Assembly (NCBI RefSeq): GCF_013408245.1
Contig: NZ_JACBYS010000001.1
Coordinates: forward strand, 1,364,001 to 1,428,000
Source of the DNA: Duganella sp. 1224
GTDB lineage: Bacteria; Pseudomonadota; Gammaproteobacteria; Burkholderiales; Burkholderiaceae_D
DNA: 64,000 nt
Reading direction: 5' to 3'
The translations under genes were made by a program, and so were the position numbers. Every line of letters starts with the position of its first letter. Position 1 is the first letter of the stretch. Positions 7,614-17,470 of this stretch are shown one piece after another. The notes below the pieces were generated by a model. That model had not been told where the DNA came from and did no database searches. It worked only from the letters and a program-made list of their open reading frames with translations.

Positions 7614-10271
7614 TCACTCCTCGATGGCGTCGAATTGGTAGCTGAAGTCGCCGGCGCGCACGTCGACCGCGACCTGTCTGGCCGGCGTGCCCGCCAGCAG
7701 ACGGCGCAGGAATTCGCCGCTGACGGCGGGCAGCAGCGTGTTGGTCAGAATGGCGTCGATCATCCGGCCGCCGCTTTCCAGTTCGGTGCAGCGGCTGGCG
7801 ATCAGCGCCACTACGGCGTCGCTGTAGGTGAACGGGATCTTGTGCTGCTCGCTGACGCGGCGGGCGATGCGGTCCAGTTGCAGGCGGATGATGGCGCCCA
7901 GCATGTCGTCGCTGAGCGGGTAATATGGGATCGTCACCACGCGGCCCAGCAGCGCCGGCGGGAACACTTGCAGTAGCGGCGTGCGCAGCGCGGCGGCGAT
8001 GGCGTCCGGCGCCGGTGGGTGGGCACGGTTGGCGCACATTCGGGTGATCAGGTCGGTGCCGGCGTTGGTGGTCAGCAGGATCAGCGTGTTGCGGAAGTCG
8101 ATGACGCGGCCTTCGCCGTCTTCCATCCAGCCTTTGTCGAAGACCTGGAAGAATAGTTCGTGCACGTCCGGGTGGGCTTTTTCCACTTCGTCCAGCAGCA
8201 CCACGCTGTACGGGCGGCGGCGCACGGCTTCGGTCAGCACCCCGCCTTCGCCGTAGCCGACGTAACCCGGCGGCGCGCCCTTGAGCGACGAGACGCTGTG
8301 TGCTTCCTGGTATTCGCTCATGTTGATGGTGATGATGTTTTGCTCGCCGCCATACAGGATTTCAGCCAGGGCCAGCGCGGTTTCGGTCTTGCCGACGCCG
8401 GAGGTGCCGGCCAGCAGGAAGACGCCGACCGGCTTGCCCGGATTATCCAGGCCGGCGCGCGCGGTCTGGATGCGGCGGGCGATCATGTCCAGCGCGTGGC
8501 GCTGGCCGATGATGCGGCGGGACAGCGTGTCGGCCAGTTGCAGCACGTTGTCGATTTCGTCGCGCACCATGCGGCCAACCGGGATGCCGGTCCAGTCCTG
8601 CACCACGGCGGCGACGGCCTGCTGGTCGACGGTGGCCAGCATCAGCGGCGCTTCGCCCTGGTACCCGGCCAGTTCCGCTTGCAGCGCGCGCAGCTGCGTC
8701 AGCGCCTCGTTGCGGTCGACCGCGTCAGCCGCGTCGGCGCGCAGTTGGCGGCGCAGGGCGACGATGCGCTGCACCAGCTCGCGCTCCCCGTTCCAGCGCA
8801 GTTCCAGCTCGCCCAGTTGTAGGCGCGCGGTCACCAATTGGCGTTCGGTCTGCTCGACGCGCGGCGCCGTCTCGATGCCGATCGCGGTTTCGTTGGCCAG
8901 GATGGCCAGCTCGGTTTCCAGCGCTTCGATGCGGCGGCGGCTGTTGTCCACCGGCGCCGGCGTCGCATGCAGGCTGACCGCCACGCGGGCGCAGGCCGTG
9001 TCCAGCAGGCTGACCGCCTTGTCCGGCAACTGGCGCGCGGGAATATAGCGATGCGACAGCCGCACGGCCGCCTCCAGCGCCTCATCCAGAATGTCGACCC
9101 GATGGTGCCGCTCCATGGTGGCAGCCACGCCGCGCAGCATCAGCAGCGCGCGCGCCTCGTCCGGCTGGTCGACCTGCACGGTCTGGAAGCGGCGGCTCAG
9201 CGCCGGGTCCTTTTCGATGTGTTTCTTGTACTCCGCGAAGGTGGTGGCGCCAACGGTGCGCAGCATGCCTCGCGCCAGCGCCGGCTTGAGCAGGTTGGCG
9301 GCGTCGCCGGTGCCGGCCGCGCCGCCGGCGCCCACCAGCGTGTGCGTCTCGTCGATGAACAGGATAATCGGCCTGGCGCTGCCCTGCACAGCGTCGATGA
9401 CCGCGCGCAGGCGCTGTTCGAACTCGCCCTTCATGCTGGCGCCGGCCTGCAGCAGCCCCACGTCCAGCACCAGCAACTGCACCGCTTGCAGCGCCGGCGG
9501 CACGTCACCGCGCACGATGCGCTGCGCCAGCCCCTCCACCACCGCCGTCTTGCCCACGCCCGCCTCGCCCACCAGCAGCGGATTATTCTGGCGGCGGCGC
9601 ATCAGGATGTCGATGACCTGGCGGATTTCATCATCGCGCCCGACGATCGGATCCATCTTGCCCTCGCGCGCCTGCGCGGTCAGGTCGGTGGTGAACTGTT
9701 CCAGCGCCTGCTGCTGGCCGGCCGCCGGCGGCAATGCGGCGGACGCCTCGCCTGGCGCGTCGGCCTGGTAGCCGTCGGTGGCGCGCAGGCCGTGCTCCGG
9801 CGAGCCTTGCAACACGGTGGAGAACTGCCCGGTCAGGTCGTCAATGCGGATCTTGCCGAACTCGCGCGACAGGCCGCCCAGCACATTGCGCAGGCCGGGC
9901 GTCTTCAGCAGACCAATGACCAGATGGCCGGAGCGCAGCTGCGATTCGCCAAACATCAGCGTCGCGTAGACCCAGGCGCGTTCCACGCATTCCTCCAGCT
10001 GCGGCGAGAGGTCGGTGATGGCCGTGGCGCCGCGCGGCAGCCGGTCCAGCGCCGCCGTCAGGTCGCGCGCCAGCAGCGCCGGATCGATGTCGTAATAGCG
10101 GACGATGCGCAACAGGTCGCTGTCCTGCAATTGCAGCAACTGATGCAGCCAGTGCACCAGTTCCACATATGGATTGCCGCGCAGTTTGCAGAAGACGGTG
10201 CTGCTTTCCATCGCCTGATAGCACAGGCTGTTTAATTTGCCAAACAGGGCAACACGGCTGATGTCGGCCAT
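7614..10271 (-). CDS. clpV: T6SS sheath-disassembly AAA+ ATPase ClpV (TssH)
   Basis: ClpV pulls apart contracted TssBC sheaths for recycling. The 885-residue product has a Clp N-domain (1-160), AAA1 with Walker A GEAGVGKT (235-242) and Walker B ILFIDETH, a coiled middle domain (about 440-560), AAA2 with Walker A GTSGVGKT (622-629) and Walker B VVLLDEVEKAHPDV, and a C-terminal small domain. The ATG at 10271 is preceded by AAGGAA at a suitable distance. The N-terminal helix that binds the TssC tail appears intact (MADISRVALFGKLN). It sits 13 bases after tssG. Confidence 0.96.
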   Translation of the reverse strand: MADISRVALFGKLNSLCYQAMESSTVFCKLRGNPYVELVHWLHQLLQLQDSDLLRIVRYYDIDPALLARDLTAALDRLPRGATAITDLSPQLEECVERAWVYATLMFGESQLRSGHLVIGLLKTPGLRNVLGGLSREFGKIRIDDLTGQFSTVLQGSPEHGLRATDGYQADAPGEASAALPPAAGQQQALEQFTTDLTAQAREGKMDPIVGRDDEIRQVIDILMRRRQNNPLLVGEAGVGKTAVVEGLAQRIVRGDVPPALQAVQLLVLDVGLLQAGASMKGEFEQRLRAVIDAVQGSARPIILFIDETHTLVGAGGAAGTGDAANLLKPALARGMLRTVGATTFAEYKKHIEKDPALSRRFQTVQVDQPDEARALLMLRGVAATMERHHRVDILDEALEAAVRLSHRYIPARQLPDKAVSLLDTACARVAVSLHATPAPVDNSRRRIEALETELAILANETAIGIETAPRVEQTERQLVTARLQLGELELRWNGERELVQRIVALRRQLRADAADAVDRNEALTQLRALQAELAGYQGEAPLMLATVDQQAVAAVVQDWTGIPVGRMVRDEIDNVLQLADTLSRRIIGQRHALDMIARRIQTARAGLDNPGKPVGVFLLAGTSGVGKTETALALAEILYGGEQNIITINMSEYQEAHSVSSLKGAPPGYVGYGEGGVLTEAVRRRPYSVVLLDEVEKAHPDVHELFFQVFDKGWMEDGEGRVIDFRNTLILLTTNAGTDLITRMCANRAHPPAPDAIAAALRTPLLQVFPPALLGRVVTIPYYPLSDDMLGAIIRLQLDRIARRVSEQHKIPFTYSDAVVALIASRCTELESGGRMIDAILTNTLLPAVSGEFLRRLLAGTPARQVAVDVRAGDFSYQFDAIEE

Positions 10272-10284
10272 TCCAGATTCCTTT

Positions 10285-11307
10285 TCAAGTGATGTCGGCC
10301 GCAGCGGCACGACGGCGCGGCGCCAGGCGCAGCTGGTGGTCGTCCCGCTCGGGTGTTTTACTGATCAGCCAGCTATTCCAGCCGATCTGCGCGCCGCTGC
10401 CCAGCTTCAGGCGCGGCACCGCGTCTTTTTTGACGATGAGTTGCACGTCCCAGTCCAGCGCCAGGCCGGCGTACTGGCGCACCCAGTCGGTCAGCCGCCG
10501 CATGCCGGCCGCGCCCGGCAGGAACTCCTGCAGGCGTGCCTGGTCCACCGGGCCGAGCAACAGGCGGAATTTGTGCTGCGTGTTCCAGACCTGGCGCCCC
10601 AGCACCGTGGTGTGGCCGAGTGTCGCCGCCTCCGGCCCACTGCGCAGGCGCGTCAAGCCATCGGCCGGCAGCCGCATCCAGTGGCCGCACAACGGCTGGA
10701 CCCGCACCGGCAACCGGAAATGGTCGCTCAGCACAGCGGCCAGACCGTCGGCGTTGCGCGTCTGCGGGCCCAGACGGCCGGCGTAGTGCAGCTTGGCGCT
10801 GTCCGGCACCGTGTCCCGTTGGCGCAGCGACGGCATGCCGATGCCGATCAGCGCGCCAAGATAGCCGCCAAAGCGGTCGGCGTCCGGCCGGTCCAGGCTG
10901 ACGGCGGGCTGGGCGCTGGCCCAGGCCCGGTACAGCAGGCTGATCATCCGGTGCTGCAGCAGGTCCAGGAAACGCGCCAGCGTGGCGTCGCCGCTGTTGC
11001 GCTGGCGGTCGCGCACGTATTCGGTCAGGTGCAGCGGCATCGGGCCGTTGGCGCCCAGCAGGCCGAAAAATTCGACCAGCAGGCGCGGCGCGGCGTCGCC
11101 CTCCCGCTCCAGCGCCGCCAGCATGGCCGGCGCGAATGCCATCGATGCTTGCTGGCCCAGCCGCAGCGCCTCGTCGCGCGGGCTGGCCGCCTGGCCGATG
11201 CGCGGCAGTTGCGGATGGCTGCACTCGATCAGCCGCAGCGCCGCGTAGAAGTCGAACGCGGCGGGTTGCTGCTGCAGGCGCTGCAGCACGGTCACAGAAT
11301 CTCGCAT
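10285..11307 (-). CDS. tssG: T6SS baseplate subunit TssG
   Basis: TssG forms the baseplate wedge with TssE and two TssF copies. The 340-residue product has the expected TssG/ImpH/VasB length and landmarks: FDFYAALRLIE near residues 18-28, HLTEYVRDRQRNSGD (about 110-125), and a C-terminal RLTDWVRQYAGLALDWDVQLI segment. It starts 16 bases inside the 3' end of tssF, which indicates coupled translation. Confidence 0.94.
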   Translation of the reverse strand: MRDSVTVLQRLQQQPAAFDFYAALRLIECSHPQLPRIGQAASPRDEALRLGQQASMAFAPAMLAALEREGDAAPRLLVEFFGLLGANGPMPLHLTEYVRDRQRNSGDATLARFLDLLQHRMISLLYRAWASAQPAVSLDRPDADRFGGYLGALIGIGMPSLRQRDTVPDSAKLHYAGRLGPQTRNADGLAAVLSDHFRLPVRVQPLCGHWMRLPADGLTRLRSGPEAATLGHTTVLGRQVWNTQHKFRLLLGPVDQARLQEFLPGAAGMRRLTDWVRQYAGLALDWDVQLIVKKDAVPRLKLGSGAQIGWNSWLISKTPERDDHQLRLAPRRRAAAADIT

Positions 11308-13142
11308 CGCCCTATCCTTGGCGGCCAGGTCATGATCACGCCACGCGTGGCGCTGCGGATGACGGTCTGGGTGAATGAGTTCAGGCTCACGTACTTGGCG
11401 AAGAACTGCTCCAACACCATGCCCAACATGAAAATGCTGCTGCCTTCAAACGCCATCTCATCCAGCGTAATGGTGATCTGCAAGCCGCGGCCGTGGCTGA
11501 TGGGACCCGGTAGCGGCAGGCGCTGCACGATGCTGTCGGCTTGCACAGAACGTACGCCGTCAATCTGGCGCTGGGCGGCGGTGTCATGGGCGCGGCAGTA
11601 CAGGCGCAACATGTCGCGCAAGGCGCCCGCATCCTCGTCCTGCAGCGACAGATAGTTGAGCGACAGATGACTGACCAGCCGCCACGCGGTGTCGCCCTGC
11701 GCGTGCGATGGCGCCGGCGCGCTGGGTCCGGCCACACAGCGCACCGAGCGTACCGGCGCGCCGGCGCCGATGGTGAAATCGGTCTTGCCGCCGCCAAGGG
11801 GCATGCTGAGCACCAGGTCACGGTTGCTGCACAGCGTCTCGACGCCCAGCTGGCGCAGATTGCTGTTGTACGGCGCGGCGCCGGCGTCCACCAGCGTCAG
11901 GAATACTTCGCTGCCGAGGTAGCTGGAGCGGGCGCCGTGGCGGCGCTGCTGTTCCGATTGCAGCCGGGTATCGCGCCGCAGCTGGTAATAAGCGCCGGGG
12001 CGCTGGTCGTTGGCGTGGTAGAAGGAGGCGAAAGTCTGCACGGCATCGGCGCCGCTGCCGTAGCCGGTGACAGCGCGGACCTCGTAAATCTCGTAATCCA
12101 TCGGCCGCGTGCGGTCGGGCACGACGTGGTAGTCGGATTGCTGGTCCGACAGGTGGACGCGGTCGGCCCGCTTGGGGAACAAGTTAATCGCCGGCGTACA
12201 GTACAAGCCGATGTTGGCGGCGTTGAGCGCTTGCAGTTGTGGCTCGTGGCGTTTGAGCAGCACCACGATATCCAGTTCCGTCTCGGCGCAACGTTGCACC
12301 GCGCCGTCCAATCCGCCGAGTTCGACGAACAGGAAGCGTTGCGGCAGCGCGAAGTACTCCTGCAGCAGCCGGTAGCCCTGGAAGGCGCGCGCGCTGGGCG
12401 GCAGCAGCGCTTCGTCGTCGCCGCTGCCGATGGCGCGCAGCTGTTCGCGGGCGATCACGCTGTGCCACGCCGGCGCCTCGTGGGCGGGCATGGCCAGGAT
12501 GCCGGCCGATTGCGCCAGCAGCGCCTCCATCAGCCGCGCCGGCAAGGCGTCGCCGCCGCGCAGGTGGAGCGGCAGCGAAGTGAGCGCCAGGTCGCTGAAT
12601 GTGAGGCCGGCGCCGGTGCGCAAGCGCAGGCGCAACGCCGCCCTGACCGGGCCGAAGCGGCCCAGGTCGATACCGTTGAGCTGGGGGCCACAGGCGGTAT
12701 AACGGGCCGCGGCCACCTCCACCGGCCATAGCGTTACGGCGTGCGCGGTGCGGAATTCGCAGGCCGTCTGGTCATCCTTGCCCAACTGGCTGTGCAAGGC
12801 GCTGCCGCGTGGCACCGTGAAGCCGCGCGCCAGGCTGCCCTCGCCCATGTCCGGCTGCAGCTGCACCACCGCCATCGACGGCGTCGGCGCCAGATACTGC
12901 GGATAGACCAGTTCCAGCAGGTGGTTGGTGAAACGTGGGAATTCCGCGTCCACCTTCATCTGCACGCGGGCGGCCAGGAACGCCACGCCCTCCAGCAGAC
13001 GCTCGACGTAGGGATCGGCGCAGGCTTGTTCCTCCAACCCGAGCCGGCCGGCGATCTTGGGGAAGTCGCGCGCGAACTCGCCGCCCAGCTCGCGCAGGTG
13101 CTGCAGTTCGGTTTCGTAGTAGCGCAGCAGTTGCGGATTCAT
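11292..13142 (-). CDS. tssF: T6SS baseplate subunit TssF
   Basis: TssF is the largest T6SS wedge protein. The 616-residue product begins MNPQLLRYYETELQHLRE and continues with the family's FARDFPKIAGRLGL and DPYVERLLEGVAFL motifs. The C-terminus includes LEQFFAKYVSLNSFTQ and ends in GRCEIL. The start at 13142 overlaps the tssE stop by four bases (ATGA). An upstream in-frame extension would lie inside tssE and is rejected. Confidence 0.95.
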   Translation of the reverse strand: MNPQLLRYYETELQHLRELGGEFARDFPKIAGRLGLEEQACADPYVERLLEGVAFLAARVQMKVDAEFPRFTNHLLELVYPQYLAPTPSMAVVQLQPDMGEGSLARGFTVPRGSALHSQLGKDDQTACEFRTAHAVTLWPVEVAAARYTACGPQLNGIDLGRFGPVRAALRLRLRTGAGLTFSDLALTSLPLHLRGGDALPARLMEALLAQSAGILAMPAHEAPAWHSVIAREQLRAIGSGDDEALLPPSARAFQGYRLLQEYFALPQRFLFVELGGLDGAVQRCAETELDIVVLLKRHEPQLQALNAANIGLYCTPAINLFPKRADRVHLSDQQSDYHVVPDRTRPMDYEIYEVRAVTGYGSGADAVQTFASFYHANDQRPGAYYQLRRDTRLQSEQQRRHGARSSYLGSEVFLTLVDAGAAPYNSNLRQLGVETLCSNRDLVLSMPLGGGKTDFTIGAGAPVRSVRCVAGPSAPAPSHAQGDTAWRLVSHLSLNYLSLQDEDAGALRDMLRLYCRAHDTAAQRQIDGVRSVQADSIVQRLPLPGPISHGRGLQITITLDEMAFEGSSIFMLGMVLEQFFAKYVSLNSFTQTVIRSATRGVIMTWPPRIGRCEIL

Positions 13143-13648
13143 GGCGCGCCTCCGGCGTCCAGGTCGTACAGGCGCAGTTCGCCGATTTCCAGATCCAGTT
13201 CGGTTTTCAGGTACAGCCGTTCCGGCAGCGGCTGGCCCCACAGCTCGCCGTGAATTTCAAACGCCACCTGGTTGGCCGCCGCGCCAGGCGCCAGCGCCAC
13301 CACGCGCAGGCTGTCGCGCAGGATGCGCGGCTCGAAGTCCCATACCGCCTGGCGGATGCGGCGCGCCAGCGCGGCGCGGTCCAGTCCGGACGCGGTCTTG
13401 CCGGTCAGGTCGGGCAAGCCGAAATTCAGCACCGATTGCGCCGCCAGCGGCGTGCCGTCGAGCGGCTGCACAGCGGCCAGGCCGGTGCTGTTCAGCAGCC
13501 AGCCCAGGTCGCGCAGCACCGCCTTGCGCAAGCCGCGCATCGACAGCACGCGCTGGTCGCGCGACTCCAGCTGCGCTTGCGGCGCATCGTCGGTCAGGCG
13601 GTCCAGCAGCGCGGGCTGCAGGCGGTCGGTACTGAGCAGTTCTGCCAT
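13139..13648 (-). CDS. tssE: T6SS baseplate subunit TssE (gp25-like)
   Basis: TssE is the T6SS homologue of phage T4 gp25 and starts sheath polymerisation. The 169-residue product has the gp25 lysozyme-like fold signatures: VLRDLGWLLNST (about 44-55), VLNFGLPDLTG and the family's FEPRILRDSLRV (EPR core motif, about 105-116). A typical length and strict operon position between hcp and tssF support the call. Confidence 0.93.
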   Translation of the reverse strand: MAELLSTDRLQPALLDRLTDDAPQAQLESRDQRVLSMRGLRKAVLRDLGWLLNSTGLAAVQPLDGTPLAAQSVLNFGLPDLTGKTASGLDRAALARRIRQAVWDFEPRILRDSLRVVALAPGAAANQVAFEIHGELWGQPLPERLYLKTELDLEIGELRLYDLDAGGAP

Positions 13649-13660
13649 GGGAGTGCCCGA

Positions 13661-14140
13661 TCAGTAGACCGCGTTGGCTTCCAGGTCCCACTTCTTCGGC
13701 GTGCCGGTGACGACCGTGGCGCCGGTGAAGGAGTCGTACTTGTAGCTGATCTTGGTGAAGTTGATCGAGAACGTTTCGGTCGGACGCTCGCCGCTGCTGC
13801 TGACCGAGTACGAGCTTATAATCGGGCTGTCCAGCTCGATGGTCAGGAACACTTGCTGTTTCTTGTCCTGGCCGCCGGTCTGGATGAAGTGGAGCTCGGC
13901 CTTGCCCAGGCTCTTGCCGCACACCGCCTGCATGAACAGGTCGGCCGAGGCGATGTCGGTGGCCTTGGTCAGGCTGATTTCGGAGAACGAGGGATTGCTG
14001 GTGTCGCGGTCGGTGCCGCCGCCGCTGACCGAGATGGCGCGGCCCACGCCCATCTGGATGGCGTCGATGGTGATCCAGTCGGTGTGGCCGGCGACGGTGG
14101 AAGTGCCCTTGATCTGGGTGGCGAATTTCAGCAGGATCAT
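13661..14140 (-). CDS. hcp: T6SS tube protein Hcp (TssD)
   Basis: Hcp hexamers stack into the secreted inner tube and can carry small effectors. The 159-residue product has a standard Hcp1-family length with ISVSGGGTDRDTSNPSFSEI, TKATDIASADLF and a C-terminal ISYKYDSFTG block. AAAGGT precedes the ATG at 14140. It follows tssC by 39 bases. No extended C-terminal domain is present, so this is a structural Hcp rather than an effector-fused one. Confidence 0.96.
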   Translation of the reverse strand: MILLKFATQIKGTSTVAGHTDWITIDAIQMGVGRAISVSGGGTDRDTSNPSFSEISLTKATDIASADLFMQAVCGKSLGKAELHFIQTGGQDKKQQVFLTIELDSPIISSYSVSSSGERPTETFSINFTKISYKYDSFTGATVVTGTPKKWDLEANAVY

Positions 14141-14179
14141 GTTGTACCTTTATGAATGATGAGTGGGAGACGGCGCGGC

Positions 14180-15682
14180 TTAGGCCTTGGCCGAGGGCAG
14201 CTTGGACACCAGCCGCAGCGACACGGTCAGGCCTTCCAGCTGGTAGTGCGGACGCAGGTAGAACTTGGCGCCGTAGTAACCGGGGTTGTCCTCGATTTCC
14301 TCGACCACCACCTCGGCGCCGGCCAGCGGCTTGCGCGCCTTGTCGGCTTCGGTTGCGGTGGCCGGGTTGTGCTCGACGTAGCGGCCGATCCAGTTGTTGA
14401 GCCAGATTTCCATGTCGCTGCGTTCCTTGAACGAGCCGATCTTGTCGCGGACGATGCACTTCAGGTAGTGCGCGAAGCGGCAGGTGGCGAACAGGTACGG
14501 CAGGCGCGCGGCCAGGTTGGCGTTGGCGGTGGCGTCCGGATCGTCGTATTCGGCCGGCTTGTGCATCGACTGCGCGCCGATGAAGGCGGCGAAGTCGCTG
14601 TTTTTCTTGTGCACCAGCGGCATGAAGCCGTTCTTGGCCAGCTCGGCCTCGCGGCGGTCGCTGATGGCGATTTCGGTCGGGCAGGTCATGTCGACGCCGC
14701 CGTCATCGGTCGGGAAGGTGTGCACCGGCAGCCCCTCCACCGCGCCGCCGGACTCGATGCCGCGGATCTGCGAGCACCAGCCGTAGTGCTTGAACGAGCG
14801 ATTGATGTTGACCGCCATCGCGTAGGCGGCGTTGGCCCAGGTGAAGTCCTTGCTGCCGGCCTGCCCTGTGCGCTCCTCGAAGTCGAATGCCTCCACCGGA
14901 TTGCTCTTGGCGCCGTACGGCGCGCGCGCCAGGAAGCGCGGCATGGCGAGACCGACGTAGCGCGCGTCTTCCGAGGCGCGGAAGGTGCGCCAGGCGGCGT
15001 GTTCGGGCGTCTGGAAAATCTTGGTCAGGTCGCGCGGATTGGCGAGTTCCTGCCAGGAGTCCATCAGCATGACGCCGGGGTCGGCGGCCGTAATCAGCGG
15101 CGCGTGCGCGGCGGCGCTGATCTGGGCCATCTGTGTCAACAGCTCGACGTCCGGCGCGCTGTTGTTGAAATAGTAGTCGGCGACGAAGGCGCCGTACGGC
15201 TCGCCGCCGAACTGGCCGTATTCTTCCTCGTACAGTTTCTTGAAGATCGGGCTCTGGTCCCAGGCCACGCCCTTGAACTTGCGCAGCGTCTTGTGCACCT
15301 CCTGCTTGGAGACGTTGAGCACGCGGATCTTCAGCGATTCGTCCGACTCGGTGTTGGTGACCAGGTAGTGCAGGCCGCGCCAGGCGCTTTCCACTGCCTG
15401 GAAGTCGTCGTGGTGCAGGATGTGGTTGATCTGCTCGGACAGTTTCTGGTCCAGCTGGGCGATCAGCCCTTCGATCGTGCCCAGCACGTCGCCGGATACC
15501 AGGGCGGTATCCTGCAAGGCCTGCTCGGCCAGCGTGCGCACGGCGTTCTCGACGGCTTCCTGCGCCTTGTCGGTGCGCGGCTTGAATTCCTGCCGCAGCA
15601 GGCTGGCGAAGTCGCTGTCGGCGGCGTCAATGGCGGCGGCGGCCGCCGTCGGTTGGTTCAGTTCAGTGGTGGCGATGGCCAT
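14180..15682 (-). CDS. tssC: T6SS contractile sheath large subunit TssC
   Basis: TssC and TssB form the contractile sheath. The 500-residue product matches the TssC/VipB family: SWRGLHYLV-like (SAWRGLHYLVTN, about 108-119), YYFNNSAPDVELL, ANAAYAMAVNINRSFKHYGWC and a C-terminal YYGAKFYLRPHYQLEGLTVSLRL. The final residues (VSKLPSAKA) are normal. It begins 3 bases after the tssB stop. Confidence 0.96.
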   Translation of the reverse strand: MAIATTELNQPTAAAAAIDAADSDFASLLRQEFKPRTDKAQEAVENAVRTLAEQALQDTALVSGDVLGTIEGLIAQLDQKLSEQINHILHHDDFQAVESAWRGLHYLVTNTESDESLKIRVLNVSKQEVHKTLRKFKGVAWDQSPIFKKLYEEEYGQFGGEPYGAFVADYYFNNSAPDVELLTQMAQISAAAHAPLITAADPGVMLMDSWQELANPRDLTKIFQTPEHAAWRTFRASEDARYVGLAMPRFLARAPYGAKSNPVEAFDFEERTGQAGSKDFTWANAAYAMAVNINRSFKHYGWCSQIRGIESGGAVEGLPVHTFPTDDGGVDMTCPTEIAISDRREAELAKNGFMPLVHKKNSDFAAFIGAQSMHKPAEYDDPDATANANLAARLPYLFATCRFAHYLKCIVRDKIGSFKERSDMEIWLNNWIGRYVEHNPATATEADKARKPLAGAEVVVEEIEDNPGYYGAKFYLRPHYQLEGLTVSLRLVSKLPSAKA

Positions 15683-15685
15683 GGT

Positions 15686-16195
15686 TTATCCTTGTTGCGA
15701 AGCGGGATTCGGGGCGGCGCTCAAGGCCTTCATCAAGGCGGTGTCGTTGAGCAGTTTGGCGATCAGTTCCTCGGCGCCGGTTTTGCCATCCATGTAGGTC
15801 AGCAGGTTGGACAGCTGGGCGCGCGCCTCCAGCAGCTTGCGCAGCGGCTCGACGTTGCGGGCGATGGCGCCGGGCGTGAAGTCGTCCATGCTTTCGAAGG
15901 TCAGCTCGACCGGCAGGCGGCCTTCGTTAGTGAGCGTGTTCGGGACGTCGATGGCCACGCGCGGCTTCATCGACTTCAGGCGCTCGTCAAAGTTGTCGAT
16001 GTCGATTTCCAGGAATTTGCGCTCGGCCACGGGCGGCAGCGGCTCGGCCGGCTTGCCGGACAGGTCCGAGAACACGCCCATGACGAACGGCAGCTGCACG
16101 GTTTTTTCGGCGCCGTAGACCTCGACGTCGTATTCGATTTGCACCCGCGGCGCGCGGTTGCGCCCGATGAACTTCTGACTGCTTTCTTTTGCCAC
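15686..16195 (-). CDS. tssB: T6SS contractile sheath small subunit TssB (GTG start)
   Basis: TssB/VipA partners TssC in the sheath. The 169-residue product starts at a GTG (16195), because a strong CGGAGGT lies five bases upstream and the encoded VAKESSQKFIGRNRAPRVQIEYDV is the normal family N-terminus (read as Met). In-frame ATGs at 16249 and 16258 lack a good ribosome-binding site and would run into tssA. Landmarks are VMGVFSDLSG (about 37-46), FLEIDIDNFDERLKSMKPRV and LRKLLEARAQLSNLL. Confidence 0.94.
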   Translation of the reverse strand: MAKESSQKFIGRNRAPRVQIEYDVEVYGAEKTVQLPFVMGVFSDLSGKPAEPLPPVAERKFLEIDIDNFDERLKSMKPRVAIDVPNTLTNEGRLPVELTFESMDDFTPGAIARNVEPLRKLLEARAQLSNLLTYMDGKTGAEELIAKLLNDTALMKALSAAPNPASQQG

Positions 16196-16238
16196 GCCTG
16201 ACCTCCGTTGATTGATGTGGGTTTGTTGAGTGACGGCG

Positions 16239-17303
16239 TCAGCCCTCATGGCGGACACCGCTGATCTGCGACAACTGGCCCAGGCCTTCCGGCGCCAGGT
16301 CCTGCAGCAATTCGGTGAAATTCATGTCGACCAGCCGCGCCGCGCGTTGCAGCAGCAAGGGCACGGGGCTGGAAGGTTCGTGCGCGGCGTAATAGGCGCA
16401 CAGCTTGTCGAGCATGCGGGTGACGTCGGCGCGGTTACTGACCTGGTCCGCGCGCGCTGTGGCGCCAGCACCAGCACCAGCGGCGGCCGCGCCGCCGGCG
16501 TGGCCAGCTGCGGTCGCGCCGCCGGCGCCGCCTTCGCCGGGTATGGCCAGCGCCTGCACATGCGCCGTGACGATGCCTTCCGCCCGCCGCAGCAGCGACG
16601 ACAGCGGCGACAAATCCAGCGCATGGCCAACGCCCGCCAGCTGCGTGAGCCGCTGCTCGATCTCCGCCGTGCTGGCGGCACACGCGCGCAACGCGCCCGC
16701 CGTGTCGGCCAGTTCACGCTGGTCGGCGGCGGAAAACACCGCCTCCAGCATCGCCTGCGCATTGCGCTGCTGGCCATCGTCATCGGCCGCACCGTCGGCG
16801 CCGGCCAGATCGATATCGCGCAGGGTGACGCTGCCCACCGCGCGCACCCGCGCCAGCGGCGTCTCGCGCAGATCGCGCAGCAAGCCGGCGCCATCGCACA
16901 GCGCCGCCAGCACGTTGATGCGCAGGGTCGGATCATGGTCATCGTCCGCATCCAGTTGCGGATGCACGTGGTCCCAGTGCCGCTCGATCAGCGCCGACAG
17001 CAGAGCCAGCGCCGACGCCAGGCCCGCCACACCATCCAGCGCCAACTGCGCGCGCGCCAGCAGCATCGCCAGACGCAGGTCGCGGCTGTGCGTCATCAGC
17101 GCCAGCGCCTGCGCGCGCACCGCCTGCCAGTCCGGCGGCGTGGCCGGCGTAATGGTGCTGCCATACTGAACTTCCGGCGTGCCGCGCGCCGCCTCTTCCG
17201 CCGCCAGAAATTGCGGGTCGTATTCCAGATTGTCGCCGCAAGGCGCGGCCTCATTTAAGGCTGCGCTCAGTGACGCTACATCGAAAGGGGTAATCGCGCT
17301 CAT
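16239..17303 (-). CDS. tssA: T6SS assembly protein TssA
   Basis: TssA caps and primes the growing tube and sheath. The 354-residue product has the ImpA N-terminal domain at about 8-130 (CGDNLEYDPQFLAAEEAARG, WDHVHPQLDADDDHDPTLRINVLAAL), an Ala/Gly-rich linker (about 255-280) and a short C-terminal domain containing VPLLLQRAARLVDMNFTELLQDL. GGAG sits 6 bases before the ATG at 17303. It is the first gene of the visible T6SS operon, with a divergent ECF sigma gene upstream. Confidence 0.9.
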   Translation of the reverse strand: MSAITPFDVASLSAALNEAAPCGDNLEYDPQFLAAEEAARGTPEVQYGSTITPATPPDWQAVRAQALALMTHSRDLRLAMLLARAQLALDGVAGLASALALLSALIERHWDHVHPQLDADDDHDPTLRINVLAALCDGAGLLRDLRETPLARVRAVGSVTLRDIDLAGADGAADDDGQQRNAQAMLEAVFSAADQRELADTAGALRACAASTAEIEQRLTQLAGVGHALDLSPLSSLLRRAEGIVTAHVQALAIPGEGGAGGATAAGHAGGAAAAGAGAGATARADQVSNRADVTRMLDKLCAYYAAHEPSSPVPLLLQRAARLVDMNFTELLQDLAPEGLGQLSQISGVRHEG

Positions 17304-17470
17304 GCGTGCTCCGGTATGCTTGTATCGGGATTTACGCAAGCGATGCGCAACTGGATGCAGGCGCGTGTAAATTTTTTTTGGCGCGCACAGATGAACGCGT
17401 GTCGAAAGACAAGTGCGGCTATAATCCGCCCGCCAATTAATCCACGAACTCCGAAACCCCGAGTCAGCCT
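17304..17470. promoter_or_regulatory. Divergent intergenic region between tssA and the ECF sigma gene
   Basis: This 167-base region must contain the T6SS operon promoter (leftward) and the sigma-gene promoter (rightward). A perfect TATAAT lies at 17420-17425 reading rightward, but no good -35 box is found 16-18 bases upstream. An eight-T run sits at 17372-17379. I see no convincing sigma-54 or ECF-type promoter on either strand. Confidence 0.4.
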